5,332 nt of DNA. It comes from Alphaproteobacteria bacterium. GTDB taxonomy: Bacteria; Pseudomonadota; Alphaproteobacteria; RF32; CAG-239. The DNA lies in assembly GCA_017964705.1 (NCBI GenBank), contig JAGCRL010000229.1, positions 1-5,332 on the forward strand, in the 5' to 3' direction. The position numbers and the translations under genes are program-made. This document shows positions 1-5,332 of this stretch, piece by piece (the stretch's first letter is position 1; every line of letters starts with the position of its first letter). The notes beneath the pieces were generated by a model, which was not told where the DNA came from, searched no databases, and saw only the letters and a program-made list of their open reading frames with translations.

Positions 1-96
1 ACCAACCTTCTCCGGGCTTACTTTATGGCCGGCTTGATGGTGGGTGATAAAGTCGGTCAAAGGTCATATTTTCTATTTTTTTTATTTTATTTTTAG
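1..96. other. Unidentified G+C-rich left-edge fragment
   Basis: The first 60 bases are clearly richer in G+C (a little over half) than anything nearby, and give way at about position 61 to T-rich DNA that looks non-coding. In the plus strand, one frame is open from base 1 to a TAG at 94-96, and would read as the tail of a hydrophobic protein (LLRAYFMAGLMVGDKVG, then an F/Y/L run). The other two plus frames stop at 35-37 and 45-47. On the minus strand one frame is open from a TTG at 58-60 to the edge (starting LTDFITHHQAGHK), with no ribosome binding site. A 7-bp inverted repeat (ACTTTAT 20-26, ATAAAGT 47-53) is also present. This could be a gene end, a structured RNA end or a repeat. I cannot choose among them. 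Confidence 0.25.
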
Positions 97-103
97 CAAT
101 GGG

Positions 104-132
104 TTGCATTTTTTATTTAAATAAGGTATATT
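104..132 (+). promoter_or_regulatory. Candidate sigma-70-type promoter for the 124-aa membrane protein
   Basis: TTGCAT (104-109) is followed by a 17-bp spacer and TATATT (127-132), a five-of-six match to the -10 consensus. The -35 box matches only three of six positions (TTG). Transcription would start near 139, leaving a leader of about 20 bases before the ATG at 160. The DNA is so AT-rich that other -10-like hexamers exist (for example TATTAT at 145-150), so this rests mainly on the spacing and on the similar arrangement upstream of the gene at 667. Confidence 0.4.
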
Positions 133-159
133 TAGATAAATTTTTATTATTAAGATATT

Positions 160-534
160 ATGAGTATTATGAGAAAGTTGAAGAAAGCCATTTATTGGCT
201 GATTTCGTTAGCGTGTGTTTTGCTTATCATCGCAGGTGTGTTTTTTCATTTTGAGGGCACAATTGCGCTGATTCTCTTAGCAGTTGCTTCTGTTGTAATG
301 TTATTTTCTTTGATTGTTGCATTCACATCATCTTCTTCCATGTTCACTTATTCGTTTAGATTTGGTGTGTTTTGGGGAATATGGGCGGCGATATTCTTCA
401 ATCAAGGAGAAAAAACAGCGTCAGACATATGCTGCTTCTTGTGTTTTGTATGTTTTGTCTGCATTGTTGGTTATATTATCTATTATTTGAGTATATACAG
501 TAATAGAAATGTAGAGGATATGTTAGATAACTAA
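160..534 (+). CDS. Small polytopic membrane protein of unknown function
   Basis: This is a 124-aa inner-membrane protein that I do not recognise. A short basic N-terminus (residues 1-10, with R5, K6, K8, K9) precedes four likely membrane segments at about 11-29, 34-55, 66-80 and 88-112. A hydrophilic acidic tail (114-124, NRNVEDMLDN end) follows. The positive-inside rule puts the N-terminus in the cytoplasm. An even number of helices would put the tail there too. The fourth helix carries five cysteines (91, 92, 95, 98, 101), mostly every third residue. The start is uncertain: ATG at 160 and ATG at 169 are in frame and neither has a good Shine-Dalgarno sequence. The gene stands alone between its own promoter candidate and a strong terminator, so it looks monocistronic. 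It is T-rich and contains no CCGG, unlike most of its neighbours, which hints at a different history or only at its hydrophobic codon content. Coding status is likely; function is unknown. Confidence 0.75.
   Translation: MSIMRKLKKAIYWLISLACVLLIIAGVFFHFEGTIALILLAVASVVMLFSLIVAFTSSSSMFTYSFRFGVFWGIWAAIFFNQGEKTASDICCFLCFVCFVCIVGYIIYYLSIYSNRNVEDMLDN
442..468 (+). repeat. 9-bp tandem repeat inside the membrane protein gene
   Basis: Two nearly identical units, TGTTTTGTA and TGTTTTGTC (442-459), are followed by a diverged third unit, TGCATTGTT (460-468). They encode Cys-Phe-Val, Cys-Phe-Val and Cys-Ile-Val in the last membrane helix, so they keep the frame and create the cysteine spacing of three. 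Confidence 0.6.
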
Positions 535-542
535 ATTCAATC

Positions 543-585
543 TCCCCCTTAATAGCAATTTCGGTTGTTTTAAGGGGGATTTTTT
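543..585 (+). terminator. Rho-independent terminator after the 124-aa gene
   Basis: It begins 9 bases after the stop codon. The 5' arm CCCCCTTAA (544-552) pairs perfectly with TTAAGGGGG (570-578), extended by a T-A pair (543/579). After a one-base bulge (T553), an upper stem AGCAA/TTGTT (554-558 with 565-569, one G-U pair) closes a six-base loop (559-564). Six T residues (580-585) follow, with a further seven-T run at 591-597. There is no T-tract on the other side, so it acts on plus-strand transcription only. Confidence 0.92.
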
Positions 586-598
586 ATGCGTTTTTTTG

Positions 599-627
599 TT
601 GCAGTGCTTTAGAATTTATGTTATACT
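599..627 (+). promoter_or_regulatory. Candidate sigma-70-type promoter for the 333-aa protein gene
   Basis: TTGCAG (599-604), a 17-bp spacer and TATACT (622-627, five of six matches) lie just after the preceding terminator. A start near 634 would give a leader of about 33 bases containing the strong ribosome binding site at 653-659. The placement, directly between a terminator and a gene start, supports it. The -35 box is weak by consensus. Confidence 0.55.
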
Positions 628-666
628 TACAGCAATAGGTGGCAATATTGGTAAGGAGGCCCGGCT

Positions 667-1668
667 ATGGCTGCATTTTCTGAAGATTTTCTCCGTTTTT
701 TGAGAGCTAATTATCCGGATGAATTTCGTCGTGCTTCGGTTAACGATGTTAAGGAAGATGTTGTTAATTCCATTATGTCTCGGCACGCGAATCACTATGC
801 CATATGGCAAAGAATTCCGGAATGGGTTAAAAACCGGTATGCAGATAAAATTCCGGTAGAGGTTTTGTCTGGTTTGGAAACACCAGAAGATTTTACGCAA
901 AAAGAAATAGAACATTTTACAGCTCCTGAGTCAATTCGTTCTGCTGCTGTTGAGACTGCGGCTATGTTCTTGGCAATCGGATTTTCTTCTAAATCTTCGG
1001 CAAAATTATCTGAACAGCGTGCTTATAGGGCTCAATTGCTTGATCAAGCCGGGGATGATGGTTTAACAGATGCTATGATGTCTTTATGGCTTGAAAGCAG
1101 AAAGACCGATATGATGACGATTGAAAATGATTGGAAAACTAGTCAGCCGGAAAAATATGTGCTTCATTTAGCTAAGGCTTTAAGCAGAAAAAAAATTAGT
1201 GCACAAAAAGCCGGTGGAGCAGATAAACAAACAACTATGGAAATTGCTGCTTTGGAAAGAGAATTAGGAAATTATATGCAGAAGTTTCAATCTAAAAAAA
1301 GTAAAAAAAGTTTGGTTGATTATCTGCGCAAACCATCTCAGCAGTCTGCATTGTATCACCTTTCTTCTGAGGTGCTTCCGCTGTTTGCCGGATTACTTAG
1401 TAAGCAAGGCATAAAAATAGAAGCAAATCCGGATAAAATTCAAAATATGCGCTTAAATTCAGAACAAACTGGCGGGTTAACAAATACGTTACGTGGTGAT
1501 TTTGATAAAATGGTTAAGCGTGAGAACCTTCTGGTAACTGCTGCTACACAAGGAGAGCAATTGATTAAGCGTATTTCTCCTACAAATCTGTTAGGTAAAA
1601 AACAGAAAGATGGCGTAGAAATGTTGGTTCGCACTAAAAAGCGTTCCCACAAACAAAATTCAGCATAG
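667..1668 (+). CDS. Hypothetical protein, 333 aa, family not recognised
   Basis: I do not recognise this protein. The start is secure: AAGGAGG (653-659) sits seven bases before the ATG. It has no signal peptide or lipobox. Its only strongly apolar stretch (about 92-106, AAVETAAMFLAIGF) is too short and mixed for a confident membrane helix, so a cytoplasmic location is inferred. It contains no cysteine. The N-terminal part (1-130) is mixed alpha-helical with aromatic residues clustered at 44-58 (Y44, W47 and W53 region). A middle charged segment (about 144-220) is probably helical, with a Gly/Ala linker near 181-186 and a lysine/serine block (207-215). A second folded-looking region (about 225-300) ends in a strongly basic tail (310-330), which could suit binding to nucleic acid or an acidic partner; that is speculation. 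The gene is probably monocistronic. It converges on the lipoprotein gene with a 2-bp gap and has no visible terminator of its own. Codon use resembles the mrdA/rodA block, including frequent CCGG, suggesting a resident gene. Confidence 0.88.
   Translation: MAAFSEDFLRFLRANYPDEFRRASVNDVKEDVVNSIMSRHANHYAIWQRIPEWVKNRYADKIPVEVLSGLETPEDFTQKEIEHFTAPESIRSAAVETAAMFLAIGFSSKSSAKLSEQRAYRAQLLDQAGDDGLTDAMMSLWLESRKTDMMTIENDWKTSQPEKYVLHLAKALSRKKISAQKAGGADKQTTMEIAALERELGNYMQKFQSKKSKKSLVDYLRKPSQQSALYHLSSEVLPLFAGLLSKQGIKIEANPDKIQNMRLNSEQTGGLTNTLRGDFDKMVKRENLLVTAATQGEQLIKRISPTNLLGKKQKDGVEMLVRTKKRSHKQNSA
1294..1311 (+). repeat. Tandem 9-bp repeat encoding KKS-KKS
   Basis: AAAAAAAGT occurs twice in a row (1294-1302 and 1303-1311), encoding Lys-Lys-Ser twice at residues 210-215 of the 333-aa protein. 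Another run of eight A lies at 1188-1195. The repeat keeps the frame, so copy-number change would alter the length of a basic linker without breaking the gene. Confidence 0.6.
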
Positions 1669-1670
1669 TG

Positions 1671-2072
1671 CTATAATGCAACACAAGCGTTTCCTTTGTA
1701 TTGCCAAGAGGTTACATAATTGTTTTTGATATGGAATTTGGTTTGACAATAATCGGTAATTGTCTCTCCCATAAAATTACCATCAGGTATAGCATTGCCG
1801 CCGTAAGTGAATGGATAAAACATTTCATCTTCAGTTAGGAAATTAGTACCGAAATCATAATTCGGATCCGGTAGAACTTGTTTGTTGATGCTGACATAAG
1901 TTAATATTTGCTCACCGTTTGCCAGTTGGCGAATTTGATACGGTTGTCCCCAAGAAGCAATTAATTGTTGTTTATCTTGACCAATGTAAGAATTGAGTTT
2001 TTGTTCATATTTTTGTATTGTGGCACAAGCACACAAACAGAGTAGCATCGTGATAAAAAATATTTTTTGCAT
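1671..2072 (-). CDS. Lipoprotein with a BamE/SmpA-like motif, 133 aa
   Basis: A secreted lipoprotein precursor. A short hydrophobic signal (residues 3-15, with K3) ends in the lipobox L13-C14-A15-C16. Cys16 would be lipidated, and Ala at +2 favours sorting to the outer membrane. The next region, from about residue 29 (IGQDKQQLIASWGQP, then the repeat-like ILTYV strand), resembles the helix-turn and G-x-P pattern of the BamE/SmpA/OmlA fold and of many short proteobacterial lipoproteins. That places it in a fold group and does not make it BamE itself. The C-terminal part has two cysteines (109 and 130) flanking a probable beta-hairpin with SWQYKGNAC near the end, likely a disulfide in the periplasm. 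The start is set by AGGAGG (2077-2082) four bases before the ATG. It lies 53 bp downstream of rodA on the same strand, so co-transcription is possible. Its stop codon is 2 bp from that of the convergent gene. Its exact role is unknown. Confidence 0.88.
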   Translation of the reverse strand: MQKIFFITMLLCLCACATIQKYEQKLNSYIGQDKQQLIASWGQPYQIRQLANGEQILTYVSINKQVLPDPNYDFGTNFLTEDEMFYPFTYGGNAIPDGNFMGETITDYCQTKFHIKNNYVTSWQYKGNACVAL

Positions 2073-2091
2073 ATGTCCTCCTTTTTTGAGG

Positions 2092-2119
2092 GATATATGC
2101 TTTGTTAAGATCTTTTCAA
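2092..2119 (-). promoter_or_regulatory. Weak candidate promoter for the lipoprotein gene
   Basis: On the minus strand, TTGAAA (2119-2114, five of six matches) is followed after 16 bp by TATATC (2097-2092, four of six). A start near 2085 would leave a very short leader that still includes the AGGAGG site at 2077-2082. I see no terminator between rodA and this gene, so the promoter would supplement read-through from the mre block. The match is weak enough to be chance in AT-rich DNA. Confidence 0.3.
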
Positions 2120-2125
2120 GAGAAG

Positions 2126-3259
2126 CTATTGTTTTAATTCTCGATCACGATTGGCATAAAATGACAGCATTATGCCGAAACTGGTCATTACCGATAAAAT
2201 AACGGTTCCACCATAACTGATGAGCGGCAAGGGAATTCCTACAACCGGTAACAAGCCGGTAACCATGGCAATATTAATGAAAATGTATAAGAAATAGTTT
2301 GTGTTTAGACCTAAAATAACCATTTTTCCAAAGTAATTATTGTGGTGAATGCGAAATGCAAACCAATAGCCGTAAGTGATGAGAATCAGGTTTAAAAACA
2401 ATACAAGAGAACCACCTATCATGCCAAATTCTTCCGAAAAAGTTGCAAAGATAAAGTCGGTATGTGATTCCGGTAAAAATCTTAAATGACTTTGTGTTCC
2501 TGAAAGAAAACCTTTGCACCATAAACCGCCGGAACCTAAAGCTATTTTGGCTTGAATAATATTATATCCGGTGTTTAGGGGGTCTTTTTCAGGATCAAGA
2601 AAAGTTAAAATACGATTTTTTTGATAGTCATGTAAAAAGTGCCAAAGAAGTGGGGCAGAAGCAATGGCAGAACCAATAGCTAAAGCAAATTTCCACCATT
2701 GAACACCGGCCAGATAAAACATTGCTACAGCACAGAATAATATCATCAATGAGGTTCCTAAGTCCGGCTGTATCATAATAAATACAACTGGAACAGCAAC
2801 CAATATAATCGGGATGATGATGCCCTTAATACTTTTGATGCTTTCTAAGGGGACGGTACTGAAATATTTAGAAAGTTGTAATACAACCGCTATTTTCATT
2901 AATTCGGATGGTTGCAGATTAAAGAAGCCTAAGTTAATCCAACGTTGTGCGCCCATACCGATGTGTCCGACTGCATCTACAATGACTAATAAAATTAAAG
3001 TAAAAATATAAAAAGGTGTGGCAATTTTATAATAAATTTCAGGTTGTATTAAAGCTGCAGAAAACATGATAATCAAACCAATACCAAAACGTGCAGCTTG
3101 GTTTGCAGCCCACGGGAACAGTTGGGCTCCAGCAACGGAATATAAAGTTAGACAACCGATATAGGCCAATATGATGATAATGGCAATGAATAAGAAGTTT
3201 AGATTTAAAAATCTTTCTTTGAGAGATAATTCTTGATTTTGGTTTAACCTGATTGTCAT
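2126..3259 (-). CDS. rodA: RodA, SEDS peptidoglycan glycosyltransferase of the elongasome
   Basis: RodA polymerises lipid II into glycan strands in the inner membrane, working with the PBP2 transpeptidase in the rod complex. The 377-aa length is normal for the family and the protein is polytopic (about ten membrane segments). Family signatures are visible in order: RWIN (106-109), QPSELMKI (116-123), QPDLGTS (164-170), the large extracytoplasmic-loop motif GLWCKGFLSGTQ (245-256) followed by LPESHTDFIF (262-271), and the C-terminal GLLPVVGIPLPLISYGGT region (335-352). D268 in HTDF corresponds to the aspartate known to be essential in SEDS proteins. These features fit RodA; the neighbouring PBP2 excludes FtsW on context. 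AAGGA overlaps the mrdA stop and lies six bases before the ATG. The gap to mrdA is 10 bp, indicating one transcript and probably coupled translation. No truncation or missing key residue is seen. Confidence 0.97.
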   Translation of the reverse strand: MTIRLNQNQELSLKERFLNLNFLFIAIIIILAYIGCLTLYSVAGAQLFPWAANQAARFGIGLIIMFSAALIQPEIYYKIATPFYIFTLILLVIVDAVGHIGMGAQRWINLGFFNLQPSELMKIAVVLQLSKYFSTVPLESIKSIKGIIIPIILVAVPVVFIMIQPDLGTSLMILFCAVAMFYLAGVQWWKFALAIGSAIASAPLLWHFLHDYQKNRILTFLDPEKDPLNTGYNIIQAKIALGSGGLWCKGFLSGTQSHLRFLPESHTDFIFATFSEEFGMIGGSLVLFLNLILITYGYWFAFRIHHNNYFGKMVILGLNTNYFLYIFINIAMVTGLLPVVGIPLPLISYGGTVILSVMTSFGIMLSFYANRDRELKQ

Positions 3260-3269
3260 TTTTATTCCT

Positions 3270-5078
3270 TTATCTGATATCTAGTTTAATGGCTTGTTCA
3301 AGAATTTTAGAGGCAATCGGAGCAGCAACACCGGATCCGGAACGCCCGTGTTCAACAATAACCGCAACAGCGTATTTGGGGTTATCATGAGGCGCATAAG
3401 CCATAAACCAAGCATGGTTACGCCATTTCCAAGGTAGATCTTCATCGCGTCTGATTCCTTGGGCGCGCTCTTTTAAGGAAATGCGACGAACTTGGGTGGT
3501 ACCGGTTTTTCCACCCATTTTAATATCTTTTAATTTTAGACGTGCACGTGTAGCTGTTCCGCCGACACCATTAACAACCTCGAACATTCCTTGTTTAACA
3601 ATAGCCAGATTTTCTTCGCGGATATCCAATTTTTTGGGTTGCGGAGGAGTGTCATTTTTTATAAAAGTTGGTGTAACTTCATAGCCGCCGTTTACAACGC
3701 GCGCTAACATGGTAACCAATTGCAAAGGAGTTACTAAAACATAACCTTGACCAATACCGGCAATAACCGTTTCTCCTTTTTGCCATGGTTGTTTTAATTT
3801 TTCTTGTTTCCATTGTTTATCCGGAATAACACCTTGTTTTTGGTTTTCCAGACCGATATTATACATTTGTCCCAAGCCTAATTTATGACTCATCGCGGCA
3901 ATTTTTTCGATGCCTAATTTTAGAGCTGTTTCATAGAAGAAAATATCACAAGAATGTTTTATTGCTTCAACAACATTTAAATGTCCGTGACCATTATGGC
4001 GCCAACAGTGAAATAGGTGATTTCCGAGTTTCATTTTACCACTGCAATAAGAAGTTGATTTAGGGGTAATTACACCTGCTTCCAAAGCGGCTAAAGCAAC
4101 AACAATTTTAAATGTTGAACCGGGGGAGTATTGGCCGGCAATCGCTTTGTCAGTCATAGGTGTTTTTTCATCATTAATCAAAGCTTGCCAATTGTTGATG
4201 GAAATGCCGTCTACAAATAAATTAGGGTCAAATGACGGCACGGAAACAAAAGCTAAAATTTCTCCGGTATGGACATCTAATACAACAGCTGCTCCGGCTT
4301 CATTACCAAAAGCATCATAAGCTGCTTTTTGCAAACGAATATCTATGGTTAAATCTAAATCAGTTCCTTTAACACCGTCTTTTTTTTCTATTTCACGCAT
4401 AATGCGTCCGTACGCATTTATTTCATAAACTTGTCGGCCGGCATCACCTCTTAGCATTTCGTCGTATGTTTTTTCAAATCCGGATTTTCCGATTTTGAAT
4501 CCCGGTACTTGTAATAATGGGGAATCAGATACCTTTAAATCTGCTTCGGATACGGAACCGACATATCCTAAAGGATGGGCGGTATATTGTTTAAACGGGT
4601 AAGAGCGAATTAAACCTTCGTCAATTATAAGACCGGGATACAGATTATTATGTATCATCAGTTGAGCAACTTCTTCCCAACTCAGATTGTCTTTGATTTT
4701 TACAGGAACGAAACGTTGGTGGCGGGAGATATCTTTTTTTATGCGTTCAATTTCTGTTTCATCCAAATTAAGTAAGCTTGATAAGTCTGCTAATAGTTTA
4801 TCTATGTTACGACTTTGCTCGGGAATAAGCATGGCTTGAAAGTTTTGAATATTTACAGCTAGTTCTACACCGTTACGATCATTTATGGTTCCGCGAGGCG
4901 GTGCAGTCAGACGTCTGGACATGCGATTATTATCTGCTAAAAGAGCATATTTTTCGCCTTGGTAAATTTGTAAAAAATACAATCTGCCCACCAGTATAAA
5001 TAGCAATAAAATGTTTATGGAAAACATGATGAGAGAACGTTTTAGGAGGTAACGTAATTTATGATTCGACTTTTTCAT
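3270..5078 (-). CDS. mrdA: Penicillin-binding protein 2 (MrdA), class B transpeptidase
   Basis: PBP2 cross-links lateral-wall peptidoglycan made by RodA, anchored in the inner membrane with its domains in the periplasm. The 602-aa length is typical. A basic cytoplasmic tail is followed by one membrane anchor (about 16-37), the non-catalytic pedestal domain (about 55-225, with the RGTINDRNG motif at 62-70), and the transpeptidase domain (about 240-600). The catalytic motifs are complete: S321-T-F-K324 with the nucleophile serine, S376-C-D378 as the SxN/SxD motif, and K524-T-G526 within GGKTGTTQ. C345, C358, H364 and C377 form a Cys/His cluster beside the active site that resembles a zinc site reported in other PBP2 proteins. 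The start codon has GGAGG (5085-5089) six bases upstream and overlaps the end of mreD by 20 bp, implying translational coupling. rodA follows after 10 bp. It is the expected target of mecillinam-type beta-lactams, by family knowledge. The protein appears intact. Confidence 0.97.
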   Translation of the reverse strand: MKKSNHKLRYLLKRSLIMFSINILLLFILVGRLYFLQIYQGEKYALLADNNRMSRRLTAPPRGTINDRNGVELAVNIQNFQAMLIPEQSRNIDKLLADLSSLLNLDETEIERIKKDISRHQRFVPVKIKDNLSWEEVAQLMIHNNLYPGLIIDEGLIRSYPFKQYTAHPLGYVGSVSEADLKVSDSPLLQVPGFKIGKSGFEKTYDEMLRGDAGRQVYEINAYGRIMREIEKKDGVKGTDLDLTIDIRLQKAAYDAFGNEAGAAVVLDVHTGEILAFVSVPSFDPNLFVDGISINNWQALINDEKTPMTDKAIAGQYSPGSTFKIVVALAALEAGVITPKSTSYCSGKMKLGNHLFHCWRHNGHGHLNVVEAIKHSCDIFFYETALKLGIEKIAAMSHKLGLGQMYNIGLENQKQGVIPDKQWKQEKLKQPWQKGETVIAGIGQGYVLVTPLQLVTMLARVVNGGYEVTPTFIKNDTPPQPKKLDIREENLAIVKQGMFEVVNGVGGTATRARLKLKDIKMGGKTGTTQVRRISLKERAQGIRRDEDLPWKWRNHAWFMAYAPHDNPKYAVAVIVEHGRSGSGVAAPIASKILEQAIKLDIR

Positions 5079-5332
5079 AACGTTCCTCCAGATGGATGTA
5101 ACGACGTTCTACCCAAACATATATACGTGCCAATAACGGGTATAAAGCCATAATGAGTAATAGTTCTATTCCTAGCAAATCAAGCGGAATAATTTGTCGA
5201 TACATAATGCTGGCAATCAAAGCCTTAAGAATTAAAGTGGTGATTGTGGCAGCACAAAATAGTAACCAGGAATAAGAAAATCTTTTAACGTTAAATCTTA
5301 AAGATAATTTTGTGGATATCATGTATAATGCT
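5059..5332 (-). CDS. mreD: MreD, rod shape-determining membrane protein (C-terminal part, cut by window edge)
   Basis: MreD is an inner-membrane component of the elongasome, encoded between mreC and mrdA in many Gram-negative bacteria. Only about the last 90 residues are present; family members are usually about 160-175 aa. An internal ATG at 5320-5322 could pass as a start, but the frame stays open to the window edge (codons for Ala, Leu, Tyr before that Met). No ribosome binding site is visible, so I treat the gene as partial and running off the right edge. Numbered from that Met, two membrane segments are visible (about 16-40 and 46-69), followed by a charged tail (RIYVWVERRYIHLEERYEK) as expected for the MreD C-terminus. 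Identification rests on this topology plus position directly upstream of, and overlapping, mrdA by 20 bp. Sequence conservation in MreD is low, so context carries much of the call. The operon promoter must lie beyond the window. Confidence 0.85.
   Translation of the reverse strand, partial: ALYMISTKLSLRFNVKRFSYSWLLFCAATITTLILKALIASIMYRQIIPLDLLGIELLLIMALYPLLARIYVWVERRYIHLEERYEKVES

Noticed and set aside
41..66. Resemblance to the end of 16S rRNA (GGGTGA...AAGTCG...AAGGT)
   Set aside because: The match is broken by insertions, the conserved flanks and the anti-Shine-Dalgarno CCTCC are missing, and the upstream bases do not fit helix 44.
55..66. Direct repeat GGTCA spaced by 7 bases (55-59 and 62-66)
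   Set aside because: Five-base repeats of this kind are expected by chance and there is no promoter overlap to suggest an operator.
616..915. 99-aa minus-strand open frame
   Set aside because: It lies antisense to the start of the well-supported 333-aa gene, has no ribosome binding site, and its composition is that of a shadow frame.
1294..1310. Programmed ribosomal frameshift at the A7 runs
   Set aside because: The zero frame does not present a proper X-XXY-YYZ slippery heptamer, no downstream stem is evident, and the frame continues unbroken to the stop.
2107..2124. Small palindrome AAGATCTT between rodA and the lipoprotein gene as a terminator
   Set aside because: The stem is short, has no loop and is not followed by a T-tract on the minus strand.
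1993..2202. 69-aa plus-strand open frame across the lipoprotein start and rodA end
   Set aside because: It is antisense to two supported genes and has no start signal.
3331..3342. CCGGATCCGG palindrome as a protein-binding site
   Set aside because: It lies inside the mrdA coding region near the conserved C-terminus and is explained by codon use and the general CCGG excess.
5059..5322. Complete 87-aa mini-MreD starting at the ATG at 5320-5322
   Set aside because: The frame is open to the window edge, no ribosome binding site is visible, and the length matches only the C-terminal half of MreD.

Overview
The window looks like chromosomal DNA of an AT-rich (about 37-38% G+C by eye) Gram-negative bacterium. 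The support is an elongasome gene block (mreD-mrdA-rodA), an outer-membrane-type lipoprotein, and strong AGGAGG-type ribosome binding sites on most genes. Pseudomonadota is the best guess, with a low-GC Alphaproteobacterium plausible, but nothing here proves the lineage. I see no mobile element, CRISPR array, tRNA or rRNA that I can support.

Layout, left to right. Positions 1-96 are a G+C-richer edge fragment that I cannot identify, running into T-rich DNA. A candidate promoter (104-132) precedes a small, orphan, plus-strand membrane protein (160-534, 124 aa), which ends at a convincing intrinsic terminator (543-585). A second candidate promoter (599-627) and a strong ribosome binding site precede a plus-strand gene for an unrecognised 333-aa, cysteine-free, probably cytoplasmic protein (667-1668). 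That gene converges, with only 2 bp between the stop codons, on a minus-strand lipoprotein gene (1671-2072).

The right-hand 60% is one minus-strand block. Read in its own direction it runs mreD (C-terminal half only, cut by the window edge), mrdA (PBP2), rodA, then the lipoprotein. mreD and mrdA overlap by 20 bp and mrdA and rodA are 10 bp apart, so they are almost certainly co-transcribed from a promoter beyond the right edge, probably upstream of mreB/mreC. The lipoprotein follows rodA after 53 bp and may ride on the operon or use its own weak promoter.

Functionally, RodA (SEDS glycan polymerase) and PBP2 (transpeptidase) form the synthetic core of the rod complex that builds lateral-wall peptidoglycan, with MreD as an inner-membrane partner linked to the MreB cytoskeleton. 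I do not see a clearly new biological system. The most interesting leftovers are the unknown 333-aa protein, a roughly four- to five-fold excess of the tetranucleotide CCGG in most genes but not in the 124-aa gene region, a cysteine-lined membrane helix built on a 9-bp repeat, and a Cys/His cluster in PBP2 that resembles a metal site.
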